A program made the translations under genes and the position numbers. A stretch of DNA of 64,000 bases from Clostridiales bacterium UBA1234 (lineage in GTDB: Bacteria; Bacillota; Clostridia; TANB77; UBA1234): NCBI GenBank assembly GCA_002308995.1, contig DBWQ01000006.1, positions 27,966 through 91,965 on the forward strand, given 5' to 3'. How positions within the stretch are numbered: position 1 is the stretch's first letter; every line of letters begins with the position of its first letter. Shown here piece after piece: positions 19,601-27,358 of the stretch. The notes below the pieces were generated by a model, which saw only the letters and a program-made list of their open reading frames with translations, was not told the origin of the DNA and did not search any database.

Positions 19601-20257
19601 ATAGAATGTAAATTGTTGAGGACCAACTTTTGTGCCATCAATATAATTAACTGTAGCATTCATGATGTATACTTGACCTGGCTCACAAGCAGTAAATTCA
19701 CCTGAATAGTGTTTTACCATTTTTGTTTTTTCTTGACCACCAACAAAACCTACTGTAAAGCTTTCTGTTCTAGATGTTGGGTAAGAATATAAGTCAAATC
19801 TATCACCATTTTTAACTTCATATCTGCCACCATTTTGAATAGTCTTGTCATTTAATGTAACTGTTAATTTGCTTTCCTTTACTGGAGTAAGGAATGTAAA
19901 GGTTTTGGTTGCAGTTTTAGAACCATCTTTACAATTAGCATAAACCTTTAAAACATACTTTGTGTCTTCTTGAATATTGTTAAATGGAATGGTCACTTGG
20001 CTCGTTTTCGAAGCTGGAAGTGGATCATTATTTCCCCATTGACAAACAATACCAGAAATTTGGTCAGCAGGTGTTCCAGTAACAACTACCTCACTGCCTT
20101 CTTTTAATTCATAAATACCATTAGCAGCAATGCTCTTGCCATCTAATGTAAGTGTAACTGTAGCGCTTGTAGCAGCAACAACAGTTGCAACAGGAAGAAT
20201 CGTCATAGCAAGCATAACGATACTTAAAATAAATGATATTTTCTTTCTAATATCCAT
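16619..20257 (-). CDS. large SLH-anchored surface protein with tandem Ig-like repeats
   Basis: A 1212-residue exported protein with a signal peptide at residues 1-29. From about residue 30 to 830 come around nine repeats of about 85 residues, each with a start like AKLDGxxMTSGxTYEA, a middle VTAIEIDWNGANKS and an end GKYIMNVKAxFxDGSxKTGTYTI, probably beta-sandwich modules. A DUF11-like region follows near 860-980 (TVTYYIDYKNGGKDID), then three SLH repeats (about 1000-1195, for example FRPDHFISRAEGALVL). Arginine codons are almost all AGA, suggesting high expression. It is probably a major surface or S-layer component. Confidence 0.88.
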   Translation of the reverse strand: MDIRKKISFILSIVMLAMTILPVATVVAATSATVTLTLDGKSIAANGIYELKEGSEVVVTGTPADQISGIVCQWGNNDPLPASKTSQVTIPFNNIQEDTKYVLKVYANCKDGSKTATKTFTFLTPVKESKLTVTLNDKTIQNGGRYEVKNGDRFDLYSYPTSRTESFTVGFVGGQEKTKMVKHYSGEFTACEPGQVYIMNATVNYIDGTKVGPQQFTFYVPEEEYTGSVTSKLNNSKMTSGKTYTAEPGATIDISAAPSDKVSKLELNWNGENPTSTTSSSFKQFTLDNPGEYKLNVKATFKNNTTKSESYTIKIEENYTGALTAKLNGTAMTSGKSYEATPGAKIVLTATPNNKVTAIEVDWNGANKSTTQGKEKPYTASTTLTETGKYIMNVTAKFANGTTKSGTYTITIKQEPVNGAFEAKLDGNPMTSGNTYEANVGAKIDITGTPSDKVTAIEIDWNGANKSTTAGTDHLASASTTLTEPGKYIMNVKVIYTDGSTKTGTYTINVKVPAVDGKLTAKLDSTTMKSGNTYDAKVGAKIVLTATPNDKVTAIEVDWNGLNKSSTATTAKPYTASTTLEQPGKYIMNVKAIFTDGSSKSGTYTINITKDAEPVNGKVEVTLNGNKINDGSEHDVLPGAPVAIFTTPADQIDWVYIHWKDGETTKHKDEKINFIIPKDAKNGDKYVMEVHASFKDGSETKVQTYTFNVKVPSSYDKDVTASIDGRVCTPGSVTMVTPGTIILVAGSPLDKTTSLDLRWAEDTQHFAKSSQKLKIADDAKAGSLYVLTAIANFEDGTSTPVKTYKFKIADEVVPPKGDLDIEPWMEENDDIDDIALDQLAISLRNDSEETEKANKNIYELEETVTYYIDYKNGGKDIDTECYIKLELPLEFKVVDADGGKVEKDTIVWTFPNGIEEGEKGTLIVKVKYTSLSKSKYDAETIYPSASILKGKKVMDVSTVINYIITDYDVEIDVDHYPYMFGDANADTFRPDHFISRAEGALVLARIFDLDYNSLSESEITTKYTDINQTYLEARKAITVATAAGLVNGYKENDGTYTFRPNGKMTKAEFIKILACMIQERANDEGIEGLEIRELTELIKKYDDTKKYYMVDGKKVFTHWAIEEVTLLARLNMLPFLTEDDPSFTLDEKITRAEVAQLVNAYLLRAPAYVNSKTKIGFSDVSRKHELIGDIIEATRAAHTFSITSDEVLEVEE

Positions 20258-20307
20258 TTTTTAAAACCTCCTAATTTCTTTAGTGTGTTTTCACTACCTA
20301 AATAATA

Positions 20308-20336
20308 ATAACACAAACCAAAACGAAAAGCAACAA
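20308..20336 (-). promoter_or_regulatory. possible promoter of the large SLH gene
   Basis: On the minus strand TTGTTG (20336-20331) and TGTTAT (20313-20308) are 17 bases apart, 50 bases ahead of the ATG; AGGAGG follows close to the start. The -10 is weak. The 20258-20488 spacer is otherwise A+T-rich without recognisable signals. Confidence 0.35.
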
Positions 20337-20488
20337 AATTATGTAAATTTGTTAAGATTTTTCCATTTTTTACATTTTATTAACAAATAACCCATTTTTT
20401 TGCTACAAATCCGCCTAGGAACAGTCCCATTTTACCATTAAAATAATCAAAATGCAACCTTTTCACATGAGAAAATCGAGTTTTTTTC

Positions 20489-20517
20489 TTGACTTTTGTA
20501 GCACCGAATAATATACT
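20489..20517 (+). promoter_or_regulatory. sigma-A promoter of tRNA-Leu
   Basis: TTGACT (20489-20494), a 17-base spacer and TATACT (20512-20517). The mature tRNA begins 13 bases downstream, so transcription starts only a few bases before it. Confidence 0.8.
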
Positions 20518-20529
20518 TTATTTGTTCGT

Positions 20530-20611
20530 GCCGGTGTGGCGGAATGGCAGACGCACATGACTCAAAATCATGCGGGAAACCGTGTGGGTTCAAGTCCCAC
20601 CACCGGTACCA
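20530..20611 (+). tRNA. tRNA-Leu (anticodon CAA)
   Basis: The acceptor arms GCCGGTG and CACCGGT pair over seven positions (first pair G-U). The anticodon stem CATGA/TCATG encloses loop CTCAAAA, giving anticodon CAA for UUG. A long variable arm (CGGGAAACCG) identifies a class II tRNA, and the T arm is GTGGG TTCAAGT CCCAC. CCA is encoded (20609-20611). It is the only tRNA recognised in the window. Confidence 0.95.
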
Positions 20612-20641
20612 GTTAGGTATTTTTTATCGAAGCAATCAATA

Positions 20642-20678
20642 AGAGCACTAAATGGAAATCATTTCCATTTAGTGCTCT
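20642..20678. terminator. long perfect inverted repeat, probable terminator
   Basis: An 18-bp perfect inverted repeat (AGAGCACTAAATGGAAAT and its complement) around a single central base. It lies between the tRNA and the convergent MBL gene. On the plus strand a T-rich tract begins 12 bases later, so it probably terminates the tRNA transcript and perhaps the opposite one. Confidence 0.5.
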
Positions 20679-20701
20679 ATTGTTATCCATTTTTTCCCAT
20701 T

Positions 20702-21337
20702 TCATTCCTCACATCGATAAAATGCCTTTTCCTCTCGAATAATCGTTACAGCCCCATGGCCAGGATAAACGATGGTATTTTCTGGAAGTTTTAATAATTT
20801 ATCTCGAATTGAGTGAAGCATTGCCTCTTCTGAGCTAGTTTTTAAATCGGTTCTGCCATAGGTTCTTCGAAACAAAGTATCCCCTGTAAAAACAGCATCT
20901 TCGATGACAATGCTCATCCCTCCAGCAGTATGGCCTGGCGTATGAATAATCTTTGCTTCAAGGTTCCCAATTTTTACCACGTCATCTTCTTTGAGTGTCA
21001 CATCAGCACAAATGGTATTTTCTGGTATTCCCAAGAAAGTACATAACGTTACTTCATCGTCTAATAAGTAAGGAGCCTCTATTTCATGAATTGCCACTTT
21101 AAGATGCGGATATTGGCTCTTTAAAGCACTTAGGCCTGCAATATGATCTGCATGGCAGTGGGTTAATAAGGCATATGCTAGCTTAATATTTCTATTTTCT
21201 ACATAATTATAGATTTTATCAATCTCCCCTGCCGGATCAATCACAACTCCTATCTTGGTTTCTTCATCCGCAACCACATAACAATTGGTAAATGTATCAT
21301 TTTTCCCCACAAGTACTCTAAACACTTTAAAAATCAT
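20702..21337 (-). CDS. MBL-fold metallohydrolase (glyoxalase II-like)
   Basis: A 211-residue metallo-beta-lactamase-fold hydrolase. Metal ligands are visible in THCHADHIAG (HxHxDH, near 59-64), the His in IHTPGHTAGG (about 136), the bridging Asp in FTGDTLF (about 155), and the last His in YPGHGAV (about 195). The closest resemblance is to single-domain glyoxalase II-like thioesterases; the real substrate is unknown. It follows rel by 25 bases, and an MBL gene downstream of rel is common in Firmicutes. Confidence 0.9.
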   Translation of the reverse strand: MIFKVFRVLVGKNDTFTNCYVVADEETKIGVVIDPAGEIDKIYNYVENRNIKLAYALLTHCHADHIAGLSALKSQYPHLKVAIHEIEAPYLLDDEVTLCTFLGIPENTICADVTLKEDDVVKIGNLEAKIIHTPGHTAGGMSIVIEDAVFTGDTLFRRTYGRTDLKTSSEEAMLHSIRDKLLKLPENTIVYPGHGAVTIIREEKAFYRCEE

Positions 21338-21362
21338 TTGTATTCTCCACCCTTATCATTCC

Positions 21363-23534
21363 TTATTTTTGACGATGGACATCATATACACTGTCAACTT
21401 TTCTAACGGCTTTAATAACCTTATTTAATTTCTCTATATCTTCTACTTCTAGCCCGACATTAATGATAGCGACACGATCATTATTGACGGTTCTAGCATT
21501 AATGGTAGTCATTTTTGCCTTTAGTTCTCCAATAGCCATGGTAATATCGGCAAGTAGGCCACTACGATCATTGGCATAAATCTCTAAATCAGCATTGTAA
21601 GAAGTGTTATCTTCTTTATACCAAGAGACTTCAATCAAACGTTGTTCATCATTCATCAATTCTTTACAATTCACACAATCTGCACGATGGACTGATACCC
21701 CTCTTCCTTTGGTAATATAGCCAATGATTTCATCCCCTGGAAGCGGGTTACAGCACCTAGAAAGCTTTACCAAACAATTATCAATACCTTTCACTATCAC
21801 ACCAGACTTAGAGGCTTTGGTTCTAACAGCAGGTTTATACTCTCTTAATTCTTGGATCTTATTTTCTATTTCTTCTTCTTTATTTTCTTTTTTGTATTCT
21901 TCTAACAATCTGGTAATAATCTTAGCTGGCGAAATAGCACCAAATCCAATCGCCGCATAGCAGTCTTCTAGGGTATTATACTTATATCTTTCTAGCGCTT
22001 TCGCCACCCACTCTGTTTTAAACAAATCTGCAAAAGACATACCAATACGTTTTAGTTCTTTTTCAATCAATTCTTTGCCTTTAATGATATTATCATCTCT
22101 ACCAGCTTTTTTAAACCAATTTTGTATCTTGTTCTTTGCCTGCGTGGTTTTGACGATTTTAAGCCAGTCCCTACTAGGGCCTTTAGAAGAATCAGAAGTA
22201 ATAATTTCTACAATATCTCCATTTTCAAGCGGTGTGGTAATAGGAACAATTCTACTATTGACCTTGGCACCCGTCATACGATTTCCTACTTGTTCGTGAA
22301 TCATATAAGCTAAATCAATTGGTGTACTGCCTGCTGGTAATGGTTTAATATCACCTTTTGGGGTAAAGACAAAAACCTCTTCGTCAAACAAATCAAATTT
22401 AAGCTTACTTAAAAACTCTTTATCATCATTCGTTTCTTTTTGCCATTCAATCGCCTCACGAAGCCATGATAGCTTTTCATCTGATGCCGTAACACTTTTT
22501 CCCTCTTTATAGGCCCAGTGAGCAGCAATACCATATTCAGCAACCCTATGCATATCCCAAGTACGAATCTGCACCTCAAAAGGTGTTCCCTCGGTACCAA
22601 TCAATGTAGTATGTAACGATTGATACATATTTGGTTTTGGCGTCGAAATATAGTCCTTAAATCTTCCAGGCATTGGTTTATAGAGTTCATGTACAAGACC
22701 AAGGGCAGCATAGCAATCTTTGACAGAATTTACAATGATACGCATTGCAAACAAATCATAAATTTGGTCTAAAGTTTTATTGTCTTTCATCATCTTACGA
22801 TAAATGCTATAAAAGTGTTTTGGTCTTCCATATACTTCTGCCTCAATTTTCACTTCTTTTAATTTTTGTCTAATTTCTACAATGATATCATTAATAAATT
22901 TTTCTCTTTCTTCTCTTCGTTTATTAATTCCTTCAACCAAATCAGCATACGCTTCTGGTTCCATATACAAAAAGCTTAAGTCTTCTAACTCCCATTTTAC
23001 GGAATAAATACCAAGACGATTGGCAAGTGGCGCATATAATTGCATGGTTTCTTTTGCGATGGCATATTTGCGATCATCACTTAAGTGTTTTAGTGTACGC
23101 ATGTTATGAAGACGATCGGCCAATTTAATCATCAGTACACGGATATCCTTTGCCATCGCCATAAAAAACTTACGATAGTTTTCTACTTGTTCTTCTTCTT
23201 TATCTAAGTAGTGCGCAATTTTTCCAAGTTTGGTAACTCCATCTACCAAATTGGCAATTTCTTCCCCAAACTCGCTAATAATATCTTCTCTTGTCACACC
23301 CGTATCTTCTACCACATCATGAAGTAATGCAGCACAGATGGCATCATCATCCAGTTCAAGCGTTGTAACTATATACGCTACTTCTACAGGGTGAATAATA
23401 TAGGGTTCCCCTGATTTTCGAAATTGTCCTTCATGATGAAGTTTGGCATAATCATAAGCTTTTAATATTAACTTAGAATTGGAACGCCTATTATACTTTT
23501 TAGCGTCTTTGATAACTTCTTCAATGGTTGCCAT
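21363..23534 (-). CDS. rel: bifunctional (p)ppGpp synthetase/hydrolase
   Basis: A 723-residue long RelA/SpoT homologue controlling the stringent response. An intact HD hydrolase domain (HPVEVAYI near 47, LLHDVVEDT near 69) is followed by the synthetase domain (YSIYRKMM near 247, RFKDYIS and PNMYQSLHTT near 300-315), a TGS domain (FTPKGDIKPLPAGSTPIDLAY near 390), a zinc-finger/helical region with RCCNPLPGDEIIGYITKGRG near 595, and a C-terminal ACT domain. Both active sites look complete. It is encoded 14 bases downstream of recJ. Confidence 0.96.
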   Translation of the reverse strand: MATIEEVIKDAKKYNRRSNSKLILKAYDYAKLHHEGQFRKSGEPYIIHPVEVAYIVTTLELDDDAICAALLHDVVEDTGVTREDIISEFGEEIANLVDGVTKLGKIAHYLDKEEEQVENYRKFFMAMAKDIRVLMIKLADRLHNMRTLKHLSDDRKYAIAKETMQLYAPLANRLGIYSVKWELEDLSFLYMEPEAYADLVEGINKRREEREKFINDIIVEIRQKLKEVKIEAEVYGRPKHFYSIYRKMMKDNKTLDQIYDLFAMRIIVNSVKDCYAALGLVHELYKPMPGRFKDYISTPKPNMYQSLHTTLIGTEGTPFEVQIRTWDMHRVAEYGIAAHWAYKEGKSVTASDEKLSWLREAIEWQKETNDDKEFLSKLKFDLFDEEVFVFTPKGDIKPLPAGSTPIDLAYMIHEQVGNRMTGAKVNSRIVPITTPLENGDIVEIITSDSSKGPSRDWLKIVKTTQAKNKIQNWFKKAGRDDNIIKGKELIEKELKRIGMSFADLFKTEWVAKALERYKYNTLEDCYAAIGFGAISPAKIITRLLEEYKKENKEEEIENKIQELREYKPAVRTKASKSGVIVKGIDNCLVKLSRCCNPLPGDEIIGYITKGRGVSVHRADCVNCKELMNDEQRLIEVSWYKEDNTSYNADLEIYANDRSGLLADITMAIGELKAKMTTINARTVNNDRVAIINVGLEVEDIEKLNKVIKAVRKVDSVYDVHRQK

Positions 23535-23547
23535 ACACCCTCCATTC

Positions 23548-25236
23548 CTAAAGGCTCTTTTTTAAATCCTTTACATTCAGTTGAATTTTATCAGTATGAT
23601 TAAAATGATTTACTTCTAAATAATGAAGCACATCTACCTTATCTCCCACTTTAATGCTATATTGCATTTCTCCCATATTAAAGGCAATTGCATCATAAAT
23701 TGCCGTATTATCCTTTAAGATGAGCTTTAAATGTCTCTCGTTAGATAATAATCGGATTCCATCCACCTTCATATTTTTATAGATAAAAACGGGAACAGGA
23801 TTTGCTTCGCCAAATGGCTCTAATACCTGCAATTCTTTTAGATGTTCCATTGAAATCATACTTGCATTTACTTCCGCATCTGCCATAATCGTAGGAGTCT
23901 TATCCTTTATTAATTTTCCTTCTGCATATTGATTGATATCCTTTCGAAACTTTTCAAATTGTTCTTCTTGAATCGTAAGGCCAATTGCCATTTCATGGCC
24001 TCCAAATTTTAATAAATCTCCTCCACAGTAGGTTAACGCATCATGCAAATCAAACCCATCGATGCTTCTACCAGAGCCTTTTCCAATGCCATCTTCAAAG
24101 CAAACTAACACAGAAGGTTTATAATACATCTCTGTGATTTTGGATGCAACAATACCAATTACTCCATGATGCCATCCATGTTCACCAACAACAATCACAT
24201 TATCTTCATATAACTTTTTTTCTTCAATCAATTTGATGGCTTCATCAATAATGCTTTTTTCTGCTTCCTGTCTTTCTTTATTGATAGTTCCTAATTGCTC
24301 TGCAATTTCTATCGCTTTCTTTTCATCTGTTGTTAATAATAATTCTAATGCCAAATCTGCCTTTCCCATTCTACCACAGGCATTAATACGAGGAGCAATC
24401 CCAAAAGAAATCATACTAGAATCAATTTTATGATATCCTGACTGCAAAATAATGGCTTTGAGTCCCACATTTCTTGTTTCTTTCATGAGCATAAGTCCAA
24501 ATTTGACAATGACTCGATTTTCCTTTACAAGAGGTACAATATCGGCTACCGTTCCCAAGCAGACGATATCAAGATATTTTAAATAACTTTTTCTATCCAG
24601 CTCTAGCTTATAAGCAATGGCTTGAATCAGCTTAAAAGCAACCCCTACACCTGCCAAGGCATTAAAAGGATAGGTGTTATCATTTCTTTTTGCGTCAACA
24701 ACGGCAATTGCTTCAGGTAATACTTCTGGGCACTCATGGTGGTCTGTTACAATCACATCTATTCCTATTTCTTTGGCATAGCTGGTTTCACTTGCTGCTG
24801 AGATGCCACAATCAACCGTAATTAAAAGCGTTGTTCCTTGTTCTTTAATTTTTAAGATAGCTTCATTATTAAGGCCATAGCCTTCTTCTAGACGACTTGG
24901 AAGATAATAATGAATATCCATTCCTAATTCTTTTAAAAACTGATAGACCACTGCCACACTAGTAATACCATCCACATCATAGTCACCATATACGGTTACT
25001 CTTTCTTGTTGCTCGCGAGCTTTTAGAATTCTCTCGACTGCTTTATCCATATCATTTAACTGAAACGGATCATTTAAATCAGTGATTTGAGGATTTAAAA
25101 AAGCCTTGATTTCGTCTTCTTGCTCTAAGCCACGGTTTAATATAATCTTAGCAAGCAATTGGGAAATATGATTTCTTTCGGCTATCTCATCCACTTTGCT
25201 AGGATCCGTTTTATAGAATTCCCATTTTTTTATCAT
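23548..25236 (-). CDS. recJ: single-stranded-DNA-specific exonuclease RecJ
   Basis: A 562-residue 5'-3' ssDNA exonuclease of the DHH superfamily. Visible motifs are VYGDYDVDGITS (near 82), TVDCGIS (near 138), the DHH triad in VIVTDHHECPE (near 160), the DHHA1 domain with GIGKGSGRS near 380, and GGHEMAIGLT (near 412). The length matches the core RecJ of many bacteria. It is transcribed with rel and the MBL gene. Confidence 0.95.
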   Translation of the reverse strand: MIKKWEFYKTDPSKVDEIAERNHISQLLAKIILNRGLEQEDEIKAFLNPQITDLNDPFQLNDMDKAVERILKAREQQERVTVYGDYDVDGITSVAVVYQFLKELGMDIHYYLPSRLEEGYGLNNEAILKIKEQGTTLLITVDCGISAASETSYAKEIGIDVIVTDHHECPEVLPEAIAVVDAKRNDNTYPFNALAGVGVAFKLIQAIAYKLELDRKSYLKYLDIVCLGTVADIVPLVKENRVIVKFGLMLMKETRNVGLKAIILQSGYHKIDSSMISFGIAPRINACGRMGKADLALELLLTTDEKKAIEIAEQLGTINKERQEAEKSIIDEAIKLIEEKKLYEDNVIVVGEHGWHHGVIGIVASKITEMYYKPSVLVCFEDGIGKGSGRSIDGFDLHDALTYCGGDLLKFGGHEMAIGLTIQEEQFEKFRKDINQYAEGKLIKDKTPTIMADAEVNASMISMEHLKELQVLEPFGEANPVPVFIYKNMKVDGIRLLSNERHLKLILKDNTAIYDAIAFNMGEMQYSIKVGDKVDVLHYLEVNHFNHTDKIQLNVKDLKKSL

Positions 25237-25324
25237 ACCTTTCTCCTTATAATTCTTATTTTAATTTTATTGTATCGCAATCAAGAAGCAAATTCAAGAT
25301 GATTTATGATTGTTACAAAAGGAA

Positions 25325-25581
25325 AATCAGCGAGCATTCCACCAATGAATCATCGAGAAGCGCGCTGATATCAAATATCTTTTTGAAACCCCATCCTCCC
25401 CGCTTTTGGACAAATCAAGCCCCTCTACGCCTATGTCCACCCAATATACGAGATACTATCACTCATATTGGTGTGTACATAACGGCAAGAGGGGCTAATT
25501 TTTTCCAAAACCACCCAAGGTTTCAAAAAGATATGTTGATATATCGCGCTTTCTATTTTTCCTTTGGAATGCTCACTGATT
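25325..25581. repeat. palindromic element, copy A, nested in a terminator hairpin
   Basis: Almost the whole 257 bp folds on itself. The outer stem AATCAGCGAGCATTCCA (25325-25341) pairs with 25565-25581, with one G-T pair. The core (25367-25545) has arms carrying TATCTTTTTGAAACC against GGTTTCAAAAAGATA, then AGCCCCTCT against AGAGGGGCT, and an apical hairpin at 25433-25480. On the minus strand the outer stem is followed by TTTTCCTTTTG, so it reads as the terminator of the amidohydrolase gene with the core filling its loop. The core is about 85-90 percent identical, in opposite orientation, to copy B at 49193-49373. This explains the 25237-25595 spacer; a plus-strand open frame inside it is spurious. 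Confidence 0.8.
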
Positions 25582-25595
25582 GATTCTCACCAAAA

Positions 25596-26870
25596 TTAAA
25601 ATAGACTTCTTTTTAATCGATTGGCAGTATCAATAATCTCTTGTTCATTGATGCCAGTAATCACTCTATTTTCCATGACAACTTTACCATCAATAATCGA
25701 TGTCTCAACATCAGCACCATTTACTGAATATGCAAGAAGTGCTTCTATCTGGTGAATTGGATTTAGATGAGGTTGCTTAAGGCCTATGATAATCATATCA
25801 GCTTTTTTACCAACCTCAAGGGTGCCAAGTTCACTATCCATTCCTAAAATCTTTGCACCTTCTAACGTTGCCATTTTTAAAACATCTCTACTAGAAATCA
25901 CGGTAGGATCATGATAGATTCCTTTTTGTAAATACGCAGCAAGCTTCATTTCTTCAAACATATCAAGCGTATTGGTGGAACCTTGTCCATCCGTTCCCAA
26001 TGCAACGGTAATGCCATGTTGCATTAATTTAACAACATCGGCAAAACCAGAGCCTAACTTTAAATTACTAATAGGATTATAAACAACGCCTCCACTAACA
26101 TCCTTTAGAATACTAATATCTTGGTCATTAATTTGTACGCCATGAGCCAGCATGGTATGATACTGAAATAATCCACATTTCTTAAGATATTCCGTGACGC
26201 TTGTTCCATAGGTTTCTTGCACATAATCCATCTCACTCTTTGTTTCAAGATAATGAATATGAATTGGCGTTCCTAAACGATCAGCAAGCTCGATACCACG
26301 TTTTATGGTATCAGGAGGACACGTGTTAGGAGCATGAAGTGCTACACAAATCTTAATTCTACCCTCTGCCTTATTATGATAGCTTTGGTATAATTCTTCT
26401 GCTTCTTTGGTTCTTTCTGCAGCCTGCTCTCCTTCACCAATAATACAGCGAGATAGGATTGCTCTCATACCAATCTTTTCTACTGCTTCTGCCGTAGCAT
26501 CTTCAAAAAAATACATATCATTAAACGTGGTGGTACCGCTCTTAATCATCTCAACACAAGAAAGAAGAGAGGCATGATAAACAATATCACGGTCAAATTT
26601 ATCTTCGATAGGCCACATTCTTTTTTCAAGCCAGTCTTTGAGCGTAAATTCATCATCAGAATAACCTCTAAAAAGAGACATCGCCACGTGAGTATGGCTA
26701 TTAATAAGACCTGGCATCACTACTTTATCTGTGGCATCGATGACTTTATCTGCAGTCGACTCATCCGCATGACCAATGAGGGCAATGCGATCATCCTCTA
26801 TTAGGACATCTGCCTTTTGCACATCGGAAACCATCGAAACAATGTATCCATTTTTGATTAGTGTTTTCAT
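25596..26870 (-). CDS. mtaD: 5-methylthioadenosine/S-adenosylhomocysteine deaminase-type amidohydrolase
   Basis: A 424-residue metal-dependent amidohydrolase. Metal ligands are HTHVAM (HxH near 60), a His in HIHYLE (near 203), and the Asp of GTDGQGSTNTLDM (near 292). Together with KDWLEKRMWP near 82 this is the MtaD/SsnA/chlorohydrolase pattern, and deamination of MTA or SAH is the likeliest reaction. Substrate cannot be fixed from the sequence. It follows ylbF on the same strand and ends at palindromic element A. Confidence 0.83.
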   Translation of the reverse strand: MKTLIKNGYIVSMVSDVQKADVLIEDDRIALIGHADESTADKVIDATDKVVMPGLINSHTHVAMSLFRGYSDDEFTLKDWLEKRMWPIEDKFDRDIVYHASLLSCVEMIKSGTTTFNDMYFFEDATAEAVEKIGMRAILSRCIIGEGEQAAERTKEAEELYQSYHNKAEGRIKICVALHAPNTCPPDTIKRGIELADRLGTPIHIHYLETKSEMDYVQETYGTSVTEYLKKCGLFQYHTMLAHGVQINDQDISILKDVSGGVVYNPISNLKLGSGFADVVKLMQHGITVALGTDGQGSTNTLDMFEEMKLAAYLQKGIYHDPTVISSRDVLKMATLEGAKILGMDSELGTLEVGKKADMIIIGLKQPHLNPIHQIEALLAYSVNGADVETSIIDGKVVMENRVITGINEQEIIDTANRLKRSLF

Positions 26871-26899
26871 CTACTTTTATCCTCCTATTAAGAAAACCT

Positions 26900-27235
26900 T
26901 TATTCCACAATATCCTTTAATGCATCCCCAATAATCTTATAAATATCTGAAAGCATCACATCAAATCGAACTTCCTTATCAAAAAACTCTTTAATTCTTA
27001 CATTACTTGCTAAAATATCATATAAGTTTTGTAGCTTTTCCATTTTCTCAGGTTCAGCTTCTTTACCTTGTAATAATAAAGATTGCACCTCAACTTGCTT
27101 TTCTCTAAAATCTTTAATCATGGATTTATTTTTTTCATCTTGGTATAGTTCCTCTTTAATAGCCAAGTATTCTTTTACCTCATCGCTATCCTTAATTGCT
27201 CTTACAAGCTCATGTACTTTATCATATGGATTCAT
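26900..27235 (-). CDS. ylbF: YlbF family regulator
   Basis: An entirely helical 111-residue protein resembling the YlbF/YmcA (com_ylbF) family, partners in the RNase Y-associated complex that affects mRNA processing, competence and sporulation in Bacillus. Visible: an N-terminal helix VHELVRAIKDSDEVKEY, then FREKQVEVQSLLLQGKEAE with the typical helical spacing. Start supported by AGGAGGTTTTTATC. It is probably the first gene of a transcript continuing into mtaD. Confidence 0.78.
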   Translation of the reverse strand: MNPYDKVHELVRAIKDSDEVKEYLAIKEELYQDEKNKSMIKDFREKQVEVQSLLLQGKEAEPEKMEKLQNLYDILASNVRIKEFFDKEVRFDVMLSDIYKIIGDALKDIVE

Positions 27236-27267
27236 GATAAAAACCTCCTATCTTTAACTTTATTTTC

Positions 27268-27296
27268 ATTATATGGTATTTGTGATTTTTTTTCAA
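27268..27296 (-). promoter_or_regulatory. sigma-A promoter of ylbF
   Basis: On the minus strand TTGAAA (27296-27291) is separated by 17 bases from a perfect TATAAT (27273-27268), about 33 bases before the ylbF ATG. Confidence 0.75.
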
Positions 27297-27309
27297 GGCG
27301 TTTTTGCAT

Positions 27310-27338
27310 ACATATTTTAGGCAAATTGAGAGACACTA
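27310..27338 (+). promoter_or_regulatory. weak candidate forespore (sigma-G-type) promoter of the ger operon
   Basis: ACATA (27310-27314) and GACACTA (27332-27338) are 17 bases apart, similar to the sigma-G pattern and to the arrangement in front of gpr. The match is imperfect and the leader would be very short, so this is tentative. Confidence 0.3.
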
Positions 27339-27358
27339 CCTACTAAAAGGAGTGTACC

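Noticed and set aside
25299..25583. A 94-codon plus-strand open frame in the recJ-mtaD spacer
   Set aside because: It lies entirely inside palindromic element A, has no binding site and no protein-like conservation with copy B.
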